Shown here: in pieces, positions 63,926 to 64,000 of the stretch
How positions within the stretch are numbered: position 1 is the first letter of the stretch
How the letters are laid out: the number at the start of each line of letters is the position of its first letter
Assembly: GCA_022824185.1 (NCBI GenBank)
Contig: JAJEAU010000016.1
Span: 46,768 to 110,767, forward strand
Length of the DNA stretch: 64,000 nt
DNA from: Dehalococcoidia bacterium
Lineage (GTDB): Bacteria; Chloroflexota; Dehalococcoidia; Lucifugimonadales; Lucifugimonadaceae
Reading direction: 5' to 3'
Made by a program: the position numbers and the translations under genes
Notes under the pieces: generated by a model
The model's input: the letters and a program-made list of their open reading frames with translations, nothing else
Database searches by the model: none
What the model was told of the DNA's origin: nothing

Positions 63926-64000
63926 ATGAAGGCAACAGTCGACATAAAAGATACGGCCAACAGCCGTATCGAGTCGCGGCGTCTTTGCGTCCTCTGGTGG
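63926..64000 (+). CDS. Possible start of a rightward gene cut by the window edge
   Basis: An ATG at 63926 opens a frame of 25 codons to the edge (MKATVDIKDTANSRIESRRL...). GGGAG lies 13 bases upstream and AGGA directly before it. It follows the candidate promoter at 63791. The leader could instead belong to an RNA gene. Little can be said with so little sequence. Confidence 0.25.
   Translation, partial: MKATVDIKDTANSRIESRRLCVLWW

Noticed and set aside
63838..64000. Possible RNase P, tmRNA or tRNA gene at the right edge
   Set aside because: No diagnostic motifs (GAGGAAAGTCC, tmRNA tag or T-loop) could be found in the visible part.

Overview
The window is ordinary bacterial chromosome of moderate-to-high GC content. 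It probably comes from the phylum Chloroflexota, near the SAR202/Dehalococcoidia lineages. That placement is inferred from gene content: enolase-superfamily enzymes, a class III CoA-transferase, a MacA/MacB-like exporter with a giant adaptor, lipoproteins with threonine-proline-glutamate linkers, and tandem in-frame catabolic genes. No rRNA, tRNA or CRISPR array was seen. Housekeeping genes present are gyrB, obgE, nadD, pyrE, folE and mutM.

Layout, left to right. 0-8 kb: the end of an enolase-superfamily gene, a membrane protein, a short-chain dehydrogenase, a MOSC protein and an MFS transporter. A 1.3 kb hairpin-rich non-coding stretch with 51-bp direct repeats follows, then a NotI-like endonuclease/adenine methylase pair and mutM. 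8.4-14.9 kb: a four-gene leftward exporter operon (giant adaptor, ATPase, FtsX-type permease, membrane-anchored protein). 15-28 kb: single metabolic and regulatory genes, a BRCT/Cys-rich gene pair, an MntA/HepT toxin-antitoxin pair, folE, an NCS2 permease and a lipoprotein with four tandem Cache-like domains.

28-43 kb is the defence and decay region. It holds a large helicase-nuclease and a CoA-transferase. It also holds a Type ISP-like restriction enzyme gene broken by a 1568-bp IS1595-family element (8-bp target duplication) and by an in-frame amber codon. A dienelactone hydrolase with an apparent ATA start and an MFS gene with an in-frame ochre codon follow. 43-52 kb: gyrB, the leftward obgE-nadD-pyrE operon, a degraded PIN remnant, and the two subunits of a 2-oxoacid dehydrogenase E1.

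52.4-60.2 kb is a zinc-homeostasis island: a Fur/Zur-type regulator, a CDF exporter, a 71-residue His/Cys repeat protein and a leftward zinc ABC importer. The importer has a substrate-binding lipoprotein, an ATPase and two near-duplicate permeases. The binding protein is the most striking gene of the window: an AztC/ZnuA-type zinc-binding protein whose two lobes are separated by a complete AztD-like beta-propeller and a long His/Glu/Asp-rich loop, so solute-binding protein and metallochaperone appear fused. 60-64 kb holds a methyltransferase, an orphan CoA-transferase A subunit next to an HpcH-type aldolase, a second MOSC protein and a repeat-rich tail.

The + strand is G/T-rich on the left and C/A-rich on the right, changing in patches between about 25 and 47 kb. 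Short palindromic repeats recur between genes, and one has been incorporated into the end of an ABC ATPase gene.
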